From Bauldia sp965232525 (GTDB lineage Bacteria; Pseudomonadota; Alphaproteobacteria; Rhizobiales; Kaistiaceae): DNA of 64,000 nt. Below the pieces are notes generated by a model. It saw only the letters and a list, made by a program, of their open reading frames with translations, searched no databases and had not been told where the DNA came from. The position numbers and the translations under genes were made by a program. The stretch covers positions 2,108,001 to 2,172,000 of the forward strand of contig NZ_OZ246980.1 in NCBI RefSeq assembly GCF_965232525.1. Reading direction: 5' to 3'. Every line of letters begins with the position of its first letter. The stretch's first letter is position 1. Positions 28,645 through 36,807 of the stretch are shown piece by piece.

Positions 28645-29808
28645 TCAGCCTTTGACGGAGCCCGCGAGCAAGCCGCGGACGAGGAAGCGTTGGAGTGAGA
28701 AGAACACGATCAGCGGCACAATGATGGAGACGAAGGCAGAGGCGGTGAGGATCTCCCAGTTGCCGCCGCGAGAGCCAAGCAGTTCGCGCAGCCGGCCGGT
28801 AAGGACCAACTGATCGTCGCTGTTGCCGAGGAAGACCATCGCCACCAGCAGGTCGTTCCACACCCACAGGAACTGGAAGATTGAGAACGCCGCCAAAGCC
28901 GGCATCGACAGTGGCAGGATGATGCGGATGAAGATGTCGAAATCGCTGGCGCCGTCGATACGGGCCGACTCCATGATCTCGCCCGGCAGCCCGGCGATGT
29001 AATTGCGTAACAGATAGATCGCCAACGGCATGCCGAAGCCGGTATGGGCGAGCCATATCCCAACATAGGTCTTGGCTGGGACGCCTAAGAATTCGCCGAT
29101 ACCGTTGTAGAGCTCGAGCAGGGGGATCAGCGACATCTGCAAGGGAACGACCAGCAGCCCGACGACAAGCGACAACAACAACGCGCGGCCGGGGAACTTC
29201 ATCCATGCCAAGGCATAAGCGGCATAGGCGGCGATGAGGATCGGGATGACGGTTGCCGGGACGGCGACGGTGAGCGAATTGATGAACGACTGGCCGATAC
29301 CCTCGGAGCTGAGCACTTCCTGGTAGTTGGCGAGGGTAAAGTCGGGCGGGAAGGCGGCCGTATAGAAGATGCGTTGGCCGCGCGATCCCTCGAACGGTTC
29401 GGGCGAGGTGAGCCGGTAGCTTCCGTCCGAATTGATCGTCAGCGAACCGCCGTTTCGGGTCTCCGCGGTCTCACCGGTATCGAACGCTTCCGGATCCTGA
29501 ATCGAGACACCGAAGCGGACAACAGTGGCGCCGCTGGCTTCATCGAACAGGTTACCGGCAAGCACATAGCTCGCACCTTCCTCGACTTGATCCGCCGGCG
29601 GGTCGGTTCGGCCCACCTCATTTCGGTCGGTGGTCGTCAGCGCCGTCCACCAGCCGGAGATCGCCAGCAGGTCCTTGTCCCGTACGGAACTGACCAGCAG
29701 GCCGAAGGTCGGCAACACCCACAAGATGACGAGAAACAGAACGGCGGCGTGAACGATGCCGTTTCCTGAACGTCCACTCGCTCCTGCGCGTCGGCGTCGG
29801 TAAGCCAT
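28645..29808 (-). CDS. aglG: sugar ABC transporter permease (AglG type)
   Basis: A 387-residue inner-membrane permease with about six transmembrane segments. The EAA motif is EIMESARIDGASDFDIFIRIILP. It is longer than ordinary MalG proteins because a periplasmic domain of about 100 residues is inserted between TM1 and TM2 (roughly residues 45-155), a feature I associate with AglG of alpha-glucoside systems. It starts 1 bp after the stop of aglF and ends 15 bp before aglK. Confidence 0.92.
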   Translation of the reverse strand: MAYRRRRAGASGRSGNGIVHAAVLFLVILWVLPTFGLLVSSVRDKDLLAISGWWTALTTTDRNEVGRTDPPADQVEEGASYVLAGNLFDEASGATVVRFGVSIQDPEAFDTGETAETRNGGSLTINSDGSYRLTSPEPFEGSRGQRIFYTAAFPPDFTLANYQEVLSSEGIGQSFINSLTVAVPATVIPILIAAYAAYALAWMKFPGRALLLSLVVGLLVVPLQMSLIPLLELYNGIGEFLGVPAKTYVGIWLAHTGFGMPLAIYLLRNYIAGLPGEIMESARIDGASDFDIFIRIILPLSMPALAAFSIFQFLWVWNDLLVAMVFLGNSDDQLVLTGRLRELLGSRGGNWEILTASAFVSIIVPLIVFFSLQRFLVRGLLAGSVKG

Positions 29809-29809
29809 A

Positions 29810-30817
29810 TCAGCGGGCCCTCAATTCGGCGTTTGCGCGCCGGATGTTCCAGATCATGATCGGTATGACCGCCACCATGATCACCACCGCGATGGTAGCG
29901 CCGCGGCCGAAGTCACCGCCGCCACGGAACATCCAGTCGAACATCAGGTTGGCGAGAACTTCCGTGTCCCACTGGCCGTTGGTCATCGCCAGGACGATGT
30001 CGAAGACCTTGAGCACGAGGATGGTAATGGTCGTCCACACCACCGCGATTGTCCCCCAGATCTGAGGGATCATGATGTAGAAGAACAGTTGCCAGCCCTT
30101 AGCGCCGTCGATAATGGCCGCCTCGATGGTCTCGTCGGGAATACCGCGCAAGGCGGCCGACAGGATGACCATGGCGAAGCCGGTCTGAATCCATATAAGG
30201 ATCACCATCAAGAAGAAGTTGTTCCAGAACGGAATGGCGACCCAGGCCTGCGGTGAGCCGCCGAAGCCTTCGACGATCGCGTTGAGGATGCCGATCTGGG
30301 TGACGCCTTCCCCACGGAAATCGTAAATGAACTTCCAGATGACGCTAGCGCCGATGAACGAAATCGCCATCGGCATGAAGACCAGGCTCTTGGCGATGTT
30401 GCCCCACCAAATGCGATCGGTGAGAAACGCGATGACCAGGCCGAGGCTGGTGGTGGCGGCCGGAACGACGATCAGCCACAGCAGGTTGTTAAAGATGGAC
30501 TGTTGGAATTCGTCGTCGTTTACAGCCCAGACATAGTTGGAGACGCCGACGAACTCCGAGCCGTTTGCGTTGTAAAAAGATAGCCGGACAGACTCGATAA
30601 CCGGATAGACGAGATAGAGGCCAAGCACGAACAGGGCGGGAAAAAGGAACAGCCACGGTCGGATCACCGACGCGATCTTCTGGTTCCGGACGGCGCGCGG
30701 GCTGGAGTCGCGGAACGGCAGAACGAGGTCCAGGATCCAGTTGGCGGCGAAGTAGTACAAAACACAGGCGCCGACGCCCACGACGATGGCCACAAGAGCA
30801 GTGAAGAGCTGCTGCAT
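29810..30817 (-). CDS. aglF: sugar ABC transporter permease (AglF type)
   Basis: A 335-residue inner-membrane permease. Two N-terminal hydrophobic segments precede the usual MalF-like core; the EAA loop reads ETIEAAIIDGAKGWQLFFYIMIPQ. YANGSEFVGVSNYVWAV is a periplasmic stretch before TM3. It pairs with AglG as a heterodimer in the membrane. It is separated from aglE by 141 bp containing a strong hairpin, which may tune the ratio of binding protein to permease. Confidence 0.93.
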   Translation of the reverse strand: MQQLFTALVAIVVGVGACVLYYFAANWILDLVLPFRDSSPRAVRNQKIASVIRPWLFLFPALFVLGLYLVYPVIESVRLSFYNANGSEFVGVSNYVWAVNDDEFQQSIFNNLLWLIVVPAATTSLGLVIAFLTDRIWWGNIAKSLVFMPMAISFIGASVIWKFIYDFRGEGVTQIGILNAIVEGFGGSPQAWVAIPFWNNFFLMVILIWIQTGFAMVILSAALRGIPDETIEAAIIDGAKGWQLFFYIMIPQIWGTIAVVWTTITILVLKVFDIVLAMTNGQWDTEVLANLMFDWMFRGGGDFGRGATIAVVIMVAVIPIMIWNIRRANAELRAR

Positions 30818-30910
30818 CGTTTCCCCCTGACGCCCCTCTGTCGGGAACGTCTTTAGTTGATCATACGACCGCTATCGGTTGACGACCACCGGCTTGTTTC
30901 GCCGGTTAAG

Positions 30911-30934
30911 AACCCGGGCTCTGGAGCCCGGGTT
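30911..30934. terminator. intraoperonic hairpin between aglE and aglF
   Basis: AACCCGGGCTC and its exact complement form an 11-bp perfect stem around TG. There is no T tract on the minus strand, so it is more likely a 3' stabiliser or partial attenuator than a full terminator. Hairpins after binding-protein genes are a known way to make more of that subunit. Confidence 0.6.
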
Positions 30935-30958
30935 CGAATTGTCTAGGGATTCAATTGC

Positions 30959-32323
30959 CTACTTGATCGCGTCCCATTGGTCCTGGTTCGCCTTGGCGAC
31001 GTCTTCGGCGCTTTCGCCGCCGATGAAGTTCACCATACCGGTCCAGAACGAACCAGCGCCGACCGAACCGGGCATCAAGTCCGAACCGTCGAAGCGGAAC
31101 GTGGTCGCGTCGAGAAGGATCTTTCCCTGCCTCCGGAGCGGATCGTTGGCATAGGCTTCTGGGTTGGCGCCCTTGTGGGCGGTGAGCAGGCCCGACTGTG
31201 CCATCCACACCTCGTGAGCGATCGGCGTCTTCAGCCAATCGATGAAGACGCGGGCGGCCTCCGAATCTTCGGTGATCGCGAACAGTGTGCCAGCGCCGAG
31301 GACCGGCTGCCCGAGATCTTTCGACTCATAAGCCGGGAAGTAGAAGAAGTCGGCGTCGGCGCCCAGTTCCGTCCCTTCCGGGAAGAACGACGAAATAAAG
31401 GAAGCCTGCCGATGCATGTAGCAGCGCGGTGGCGACGAGAACAGACCCCGTGGGCTATCGCGGAAGTCGATGGACGCCACCGATTCCACCCCGCCATCAA
31501 CGAAGTCTTCGTTTTTGGCGAACCAACCGAATTCCTCGATCGCTTCCACAACGCGTGGATCGTTGAAAGGAATCTCGTTGGTGACCCATTGGTCATAGAC
31601 TTCCGGCGGCTGGGTCCGGAGCATCAGATCCTCAACCCAGTCGGTCGCTGGCCAACCGGTCGCGCCGCCCGAGCCGATACCGATGCACCACGGTACGCCA
31701 CCGTCGTCGACAATCTGCTGGGTCAGCGCCTTCAGCTCTTCCATTGTCTCGGGGATTTCGTAACCGGCGTCCTCGAAGTTTTCCGGCACGTACCAGACCA
31801 TGCTCTTCAGGTCGGCTTTGTACGGGAAGGCAAAGAGCTCGACATCGCCATTCTCGTCGGCGTAGCTCGACAGGTCGACCCACGACTCGCCAGCGGCATA
31901 GTTCGCCTCGAGCCAGGCCTCGGTCTCATCGCTGAGCTCGACCAGGTCGTCCTTCGAGGCAAGATCGGCGGCCAAACCGGGCTGCGGGAAGACCGCGATG
32001 TTGGGTGGGCTCCCCGCCTGTGTGTCGATGACGATCTGCGTCTCAAAAGAGTCGGAACCCGCGTACTGGATGTCGGCGCCGGTTGCCGTCTCGAAGTAAG
32101 CCAACATGCTTTCGACCAGATCCTTGTCCGGTCCGAGCCACGGTCCGAAGATCGTCAGCGTCTGACCGGACAGGTCATGGGCCGCGGCAAAATCCTCGTA
32201 GCTTTGCCAGTTGAAACGCGAATCCTCGCCGACCGGAAAAATCAAAAATCCCTGTGCCGACGCCGCACCAGTGGCGAGGGCAATGCCGGCGGTAAAAGTC
32301 AGAAGACCGTTACGAAGCTTCAT
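30959..32323 (-). CDS. aglE: sugar ABC substrate-binding protein (AglE type)
   Basis: A 454-residue periplasmic binding protein. The signal peptide (KLRNGLLTFTAGIALATGAASAQG) is cleaved near ASA-Q. The mature protein is a family 1 solute-binding protein with DLSGQTLTIFGPWLGPDKDLVESML near the start and TDWVEDLMLRTQPPEVYDQW in the middle, typical of alpha-glucoside binders such as AglE. ATG 32323 has GGGAGG upstream; the longer frame to 32437 adds Arg-rich residues. The O1 operator lies about 130 bp upstream. Alpha-glucosides are the best guess for ligand, not proven. Confidence 0.93.
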   Translation of the reverse strand: MKLRNGLLTFTAGIALATGAASAQGFLIFPVGEDSRFNWQSYEDFAAAHDLSGQTLTIFGPWLGPDKDLVESMLAYFETATGADIQYAGSDSFETQIVIDTQAGSPPNIAVFPQPGLAADLASKDDLVELSDETEAWLEANYAAGESWVDLSSYADENGDVELFAFPYKADLKSMVWYVPENFEDAGYEIPETMEELKALTQQIVDDGGVPWCIGIGSGGATGWPATDWVEDLMLRTQPPEVYDQWVTNEIPFNDPRVVEAIEEFGWFAKNEDFVDGGVESVASIDFRDSPRGLFSSPPRCYMHRQASFISSFFPEGTELGADADFFYFPAYESKDLGQPVLGAGTLFAITEDSEAARVFIDWLKTPIAHEVWMAQSGLLTAHKGANPEAYANDPLRRQGKILLDATTFRFDGSDLMPGSVGAGSFWTGMVNFIGGESAEDVAKANQDQWDAIK

Positions 32324-32454
32324 GCTGCAAACCTCCCTGAAGGCTTCATGAGTGGCGGAGGAACGGCTGTCGTCTGCACGTGCGACACGGCCGCTCGCCG
32401 TCGTTGCCATCCTCCCTCGAAAGCGCCCTGCCGTCAAAAAGGCAGATAGATTTC

Positions 32455-32466
32455 CAAAGCGCTTTG
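32455..32466. promoter_or_regulatory. LacI-type operator O1 (agl side)
   Basis: The perfect 12-bp palindrome CAAAGCGCTTTG has the AGCGCT core of LacI/GalR-family sites. It lies about 130 bp upstream of aglE on its strand. A related GAAAGCGC half-site occurs at 32419-32426, closer to aglE, and could be a third weak site. Confidence 0.75.
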
Positions 32467-32475
32467 AGAAATATC

Positions 32476-32562
32476 ATGGCCGAGAAAGACAAGTCGGTCA
32501 AGTACGGCCGCTTGGGCTGGATGGCTTATCCCATGGCCCAAAAGTCGTATGAATACCTGTGA
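32476..32562 (+). CDS. candidate 28-residue small protein
   Basis: An ATG-TGA frame of 28 residues begins 10 bp after operator O1: MAEKDKSVKYGRLGWMAYPM is its first part, then AQKSYEYL. The composition (Lys, Tyr, Met, two short amphipathic stretches) looks protein-like, and it sits in the otherwise empty 386-bp gap between aglE and lacI. The Shine-Dalgarno is poor (TTGAGAAA). It may be chance. Confidence 0.3.
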   Translation: MAEKDKSVKYGRLGWMAYPMAQKSYEYL

Positions 32563-32673
32563 ATCGGCTGATCCAGGCGAAATACATCGCCGGTCGTGTT
32601 GGATTCACGCGCCCCTGCTGCAGTGACTGATACGTCTGTAGATTGCCGTGTGGGTTGCCTCTTGCGTCTGAAC

Positions 32674-32689
32674 TTGAAAGCGCTTTGAA
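32674..32689. promoter_or_regulatory. LacI-type operator O2 (lacI side)
   Basis: TTGAAAGCGCTTTGAA shares the AAAGCGCTTT core with O1. It ends 20 bp before the TTG start of the lacI gene and just upstream of its Shine-Dalgarno, so bound repressor would block the gene's own transcription. The centres of O1 and O2 are 221 bp apart. Confidence 0.78.
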
Positions 32690-32709
32690 TGGCGTGGGAG
32701 GAGAGCGGA

Positions 32710-33735
32710 TTGATCAAGCTGAAGGACCTCGCCGAGCGGCTGGGTCTGTCGCAGACAACGGTCAGCCGCGCGCTCAACGGGTATCCAGAGGTCAGCGAGA
32801 AGACCCGTCAAAGGGTTCTCGATGCCGCGCGGCATTTCAACTACCGACCGAACGCGAGCGCCCGTCGGCTGGCGACCGGGCGAGCCGGTGCGGTTGGAGC
32901 CGTAATGCCCACCGACCAGAATCTGCTGGTCGATCCCCATTTCGTTGAGTTCCTCGCCGGGATTGGCGAGCGGCTTGTCGAGGACGAAATGGACATCGTT
33001 CTCTCACCCGCTTCCGCTGACGACGAGATGGCGAGCTATCGCCGCATGGCGTCGGGCACGCGCGTCGACGTGATGATCCTGTCGAGCCCGACTATCGAGG
33101 ACGAGCGGATCGCCTTCCTGGCGCAAGTAGGATTTCCGTTCATCATTCATGGCCGCACCGAGGTTGACGTGCCCCATGCCTGGCTCGATATCGACAACGA
33201 GGGAGCCTTCCGGCACGCCACCAAGCATCTCACTGATCTCGGTCATCGCCGCATCGGACTTATCAATGGTGATGCTGACTTCAGCTACGCGGTTCATCGC
33301 GAGCGCGGCTACCGCGATGCGCTGAAAGCTGTCGGCGTTGCCGTCGATCGCCGTCTGGTCGCCAACGGGGCGATGACCGACGAGTTCGGGTATCTCGCGA
33401 CCGAGCGTTTCCTCTCCGAGGACCCGCAACCCACCGCTATTGTCGTCGGCAGTATGATGCTGGCGCTGGGCGCGTTCCGGGCGCTGCGCACGGCGAACCT
33501 CGAACTGGGCCAGGACGTGTCAATCATCGCCCACGACGACGGCTTCCCGTTCCTCAATGCCGATCGCATGGTGCCGGCGATGTCCACCACCCGATCGCCG
33601 ATCCGCGCAGCCGGGACCCGCGTCGCCGAACTCGCGATCGATCTCCTCGCCGGCCGTCGCCCGGAGACGATCCAGGAGCTGTGGCCGGTCGATCTGGTGA
33701 TCCGCGAATCCACCGGCCCCGCCCCCCGCCGCTGA
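32710..33735 (+). CDS. LacI-family transcriptional regulator (AglR-like)
   Basis: A 341-residue repressor from TTG 32710. The helix-turn-helix IKLKDLAERLGLSQTTVSRALNGY and the hinge PNASARRLATGR are at the N-terminus, followed by a periplasmic-binding-protein-like effector domain. I prefer TTG because GGGAGGAG (32696-32703) lies six bases before it and because LacI proteins usually begin with the residue before IKLKD. ATG 32689 lies within operator O2 and has no Shine-Dalgarno. It is divergent from aglEFGK and upstream of dgoKA, so it may control both. Confidence 0.92.
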   Translation: MIKLKDLAERLGLSQTTVSRALNGYPEVSEKTRQRVLDAARHFNYRPNASARRLATGRAGAVGAVMPTDQNLLVDPHFVEFLAGIGERLVEDEMDIVLSPASADDEMASYRRMASGTRVDVMILSSPTIEDERIAFLAQVGFPFIIHGRTEVDVPHAWLDIDNEGAFRHATKHLTDLGHRRIGLINGDADFSYAVHRERGYRDALKAVGVAVDRRLVANGAMTDEFGYLATERFLSEDPQPTAIVVGSMMLALGAFRALRTANLELGQDVSIIAHDDGFPFLNADRMVPAMSTTRSPIRAAGTRVAELAIDLLAGRRPETIQELWPVDLVIRESTGPAPRR

Positions 33736-33811
33736 GCCCGCTTGACGCCAGCGCTTTGGTGCCACACAAGCGGCGCGTTTCAAGCAACATGGATTACGAC
33801 GAGGGGCATAC

Positions 33812-34759
33812 ATGGCGGCGGACGGGACGGCACAGCTGATCGCCGTCGATTGGGGGACGAGCCGGCTCCGGGCCGAGCTGCTTGATGGCGACGGCGTCCG
33901 CCTTGCCGAGGCCGACAGCAGCGACGGTATCGGCACACTCGAACCCGGCGAACACGAAGCCGCCTTCGAGCGATTGGTCGAGGACTGGCCAGTGGTACCG
34001 GCGGTGATGGCCGGCATGATCGGCAGTCGCCAGGGTTGGCGCGAGGCGCCCTACATCGGCTGCCCCGCGACCCCGGATGAACTCGCGGCTGCCACCATTC
34101 GCTTCGAGACCACGGCGGGTCGGCCGGTGGCGATTGTGCCGGGTGTTATGGTGCGCTCGGAGGATCGCGATGGCGACGTGATCCGCGGCGAGGAAACCCA
34201 GATGGTCGGGCTGCTGTCGCGGCCTGGCGGCTTCGACGGCTTGGCAATCCTGCCGGGGACCCACGCCAAATGGGCCGCGCTTGGCAATGGCGCGATCCAG
34301 AGCTTTCAGACGTTCTTCACCGGCGAGCTGTTCGATCTCCTCGCCCACCAATCGTTCCTGCGGCACTCTGTCGATGCCGAGCACGAGAACCTGGCGATCC
34401 TGCCGGACTTCGCTCTCGGGGTGCGCCGAACGGTTGAGCGCCGGGTGCCGTTCCTCTCCGCGGTGTTCTCGGTGCGCGCCCGCCATTTGCTTGACGATAC
34501 GGCGCCGGTCGACAACCGGGCATACCTCTCCGGGCTGGTGATCGGCGGCGAGATCGTGGCGGCCCGGGATTCCGGGCTGATCCCGGGTGGGGGGCGGATC
34601 GCGATCGTCGGTTCGCGGACACTGACCAAAGCCTATCACCGGGCGATGGCCATCGCCGGGCACGAAACGGAGGCGATCGATGGGCGTCGGATGGTGATCG
34701 ACGGACTGCTGCAGATCGCCCGAAGCCTCGGATTTCTCGGCGGAAAGGACAAGCCATGA
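33812..34759 (+). CDS. dgoK: 2-dehydro-3-deoxygalactonokinase
   Basis: A 315-residue sugar acid kinase that phosphorylates 2-dehydro-3-deoxygalactonate, the fourth step of the De Ley-Doudoroff galactose route. IAVDWGTSRLRAELLDGDG, VMAGMIGSRQGW, ILPGTHAKW and FFTGELFDLL are typical DgoK motifs of the actin-like ATPase fold. ATG 33812 has GAGGGG upstream. Its stop overlaps dgoA in ATGA, so the two are translationally coupled. No galactose dehydrogenase or dehydratase is present in the window. Confidence 0.95.
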   Translation: MAADGTAQLIAVDWGTSRLRAELLDGDGVRLAEADSSDGIGTLEPGEHEAAFERLVEDWPVVPAVMAGMIGSRQGWREAPYIGCPATPDELAAATIRFETTAGRPVAIVPGVMVRSEDRDGDVIRGEETQMVGLLSRPGGFDGLAILPGTHAKWAALGNGAIQSFQTFFTGELFDLLAHQSFLRHSVDAEHENLAILPDFALGVRRTVERRVPFLSAVFSVRARHLLDDTAPVDNRAYLSGLVIGGEIVAARDSGLIPGGGRIAIVGSRTLTKAYHRAMAIAGHETEAIDGRRMVIDGLLQIARSLGFLGGKDKP

Positions 34760-35385
34760 CCGACACGGTGTTCGCCGGCCACCGGCCGCTGGTGGCGATC
34801 CTGCGCGGGCTGAAGCCCGACGAGGCCGAGCCGGTGCTCGACGTGTTGATCGAGGCGGGCATCGGGCTGATCGAGGTGCCGCTCAACTCGCCCGATCCGT
34901 TGGTTTCCATCGCGGCGATGGCGGAGCCGGCCGGCGACCGGGCGGTGGTCGGCGCCGGGACCGTGCTGACGGTGGACGACGTTACCGCGGTCGCTGCCGC
35001 CGGTGGGCGGATCATCGTTTCGCCCAACGCCAACCCCGCGGTGATAGCCGCGACCAAGGCTGCCGGCCTCGCCTCGTTTCCGGGCGTTTTCACCGCAACG
35101 GAAGCGCATGTGGCGATCGATGCCGGTGCTGACGCGCTCAAGTTCTTTCCCGCCGACTTGCTGGGGCCTGGCGGCATCAAGGCGATCGCCACAATTCTGC
35201 CGCCGCGCGTCCCGCTGCTCGCCGTCGGCGGCGTCGGCGCGTCGAACATGGGTGACTATCTTGCGGCCGGCGTTGTCGGGTTCGGCATTGGCACCAACCT
35301 ATTCAAGCCGGGGATGATCACCGCCGAGGTTGGGCGACGGGCGGTGGAGATCGTCGCAGCCTATGATGCGGTTGTGGGCTCGTAG
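34756..35385 (+). CDS. dgoA: 2-dehydro-3-deoxy-6-phosphogalactonate aldolase
   Basis: A 209-residue class I aldolase of the KDPG/KDPGal family that cleaves to pyruvate and glyceraldehyde 3-phosphate. LVAILRGLKPDEAEPVLDVLIEAGIGLIEVPLNSP, GAGTVLTVDDV, SPNANPAVI and the Schiff-base lysine in ALKFFPADLLGPGGIKA are family features. EVPLNSP rather than EVTLRTP favours the galactonate form, consistent with the adjoining dgoK. It ends 24 bp before the convergent urtE stop. Confidence 0.95.
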   Translation: MTDTVFAGHRPLVAILRGLKPDEAEPVLDVLIEAGIGLIEVPLNSPDPLVSIAAMAEPAGDRAVVGAGTVLTVDDVTAVAAAGGRIIVSPNANPAVIAATKAAGLASFPGVFTATEAHVAIDAGADALKFFPADLLGPGGIKAIATILPPRVPLLAVGGVGASNMGDYLAAGVVGFGIGTNLFKPGMITAEVGRRAVEIVAAYDAVVGS

Positions 35386-35409
35386 GAGCGACGTGCCCCG
35401 AGGGTGCGG

Positions 35410-36120
35410 TTAAACCGTCAGATGGCCGCGCACCGTCTCCGGGTCCATGGCATCGCGATTGCCGGAGAGCACGATCTGACCGCGATCCATCACGGCGAAG
35501 GTGTCGGCCAGTTCGTGGACGAAGTCGAAATACTGCTCGACCAAGAGGATCGCCATGGTCCCCTGGTCGCGCAGCCATCGAATCGCGCGGCCGATGTCTT
35601 TGATGATTGACGGCTGGATGCCCTCGGTCGGTTCGTCGAGGACGAGGAGGCGCGGGTGGGTGACCAGCGCCCGGGCGATCGCCAACTGCTGCTGCTGGCC
35701 GCCGGATAGATCACCACCGCGGCGTCGCAACATCGACTTCAGCACCGGGAAAAGTTCGAAGATGTCGTCGGGGATCGACCGCTTACCGCGCGGCAGCGGC
35801 GCGAAGCCGGTCTCGAGGTTCTCCTTCACGCTCAGCAGCGGAAAGATGTCCCGCCCCTGGGGGACGTAGCCGATCCCAAGCCGCGCCCGCTCGTGGGGTG
35901 CCAAGCGGCCGAGCGGCTTGCCGTCGAGGCGGATTTCGCCGTTGGCGATCGGCTGCTCGCCAACGATTGCCCGCAGTAGGCTGGTCTTGCCGACGCCGTT
36001 GCGACCCATCAGGGCGGTCACCTTGCCGATTTCAGCATCGAGCGAAACGCGCCGCAGCGCCTGCGCGGCGCCGTAGAAAAGGTCGACATCAGTCGCAGCG
36101 AGCATGGCTGAACTCGGCAT
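35410..36120 (-). CDS. urtE: urea ABC transporter ATPase UrtE
   Basis: A 236-residue LivF-type ATPase of a urea or short-amide importer. Walker A GRNGVGKTSLL, signature LSGGQQQQLAIARALV, Walker B LLVLDEPTEGIQPSII and switch HEL segments are present; LDGKPLGRLAPHERARLGIGYVPQGRDIFP is typical of UrtE. Its ATG 36120 overlaps the stop of the TerB-like gene as TGATG. An ATG at 36105 is a possible alternative start. It is the last gene of the urt series on this strand. Confidence 0.94.
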   Translation of the reverse strand: MPSSAMLAATDVDLFYGAAQALRRVSLDAEIGKVTALMGRNGVGKTSLLRAIVGEQPIANGEIRLDGKPLGRLAPHERARLGIGYVPQGRDIFPLLSVKENLETGFAPLPRGKRSIPDDIFELFPVLKSMLRRRGGDLSGGQQQQLAIARALVTHPRLLVLDEPTEGIQPSIIKDIGRAIRWLRDQGTMAILLVEQYFDFVHELADTFAVMDRGQIVLSGNRDAMDPETVRGHLTV

Positions 36121-36638
36121 CAGTTTGTCAGGCCGTCCTTCAGTCGACGGAGCGCCGCCAACTGGGCGGGCTCTGGTTCGCCATCAAGCGTTGCCACCTT
36201 CGTTGCGGCGGCAATCAGTTCCTGGCGTTGTCCGCCATCGAGTTGGTCGCGCCAGATTGGCATCAGGCGACGGCCCACCTCATTGACGTCAACGACCTCG
36301 CGGGCTGCCCATTTGCCGAAAGTGACAGCCTCGACGGGATCGTCATACGCCACCGTGTCGCGCAACCAGCCCGCGATCCAGATTTCAGCGTCGTCGGTGA
36401 TCCCGGATCCGGCGTCGGCCAGGCTGACCAGATAGATCGCTGCGGCAAGCCCTGGGTCGTCGACACCGGCAAGAGTCGCACCCTCGACCTTGCGCCGGAA
36501 TCGTCGGCGAGCGATAGCGCCTTTGGCGTGTCCAGCGGCGTTGATCACATCCGAGGCGGTGTCTGCCGGCCCGCGCATGCGGAAATACCAGAACGCCGCC
36601 GCCGCAAGCGCACCGGCAATCATGATGAGAAAAGGCAT
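36120..36638 (-). CDS. TerB-like membrane-anchored protein in urt operon
   Basis: A 172-residue protein with a single N-terminal hydrophobic segment (PFLIMIAGALAAAAFWYF, residues 2-19) followed by a basic stretch ARRRFRRKVEG. The rest is helical and reminiscent of TerB-like domains, with GLAAAIYLVSLADAGSGITDDAEIWIAGWL and TFGKWAAREVVDVNEV. The TerB assignment is by feel only. It lies between urtD and urtE and its stop overlaps the urtE start, so it is probably co-expressed with the transporter. The frame is open upstream to 36818 but those residues look random. Confidence 0.65.
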   Translation of the reverse strand: MPFLIMIAGALAAAAFWYFRMRGPADTASDVINAAGHAKGAIARRRFRRKVEGATLAGVDDPGLAAAIYLVSLADAGSGITDDAEIWIAGWLRDTVAYDDPVEAVTFGKWAAREVVDVNEVGRRLMPIWRDQLDGGQRQELIAAATKVATLDGEPEPAQLAALRRLKDGLTN

Positions 36639-36807
36639 CGGCTTGTCGACCCCCCGTGTCCCTAATGCCGCGGGAGCGGCGAAACAAGCTCGCTCTACCG
36701 CAGATTGAGACGTCGCGCGGATCAGGCATCGAGTCAATGGTCGCCGCACATTGGGACCGCAGCCGCCGAGGGCCGGGTGCGTTGTCGTCGCGGCGGTATT
36801 GAAGATC

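Noticed and set aside
30977..32449. Long plus-strand open frame (490 codons) opposite aglE
   Set aside because: Antisense to a clear binding-protein gene, no recognisable domain; a GC-rich shadow.
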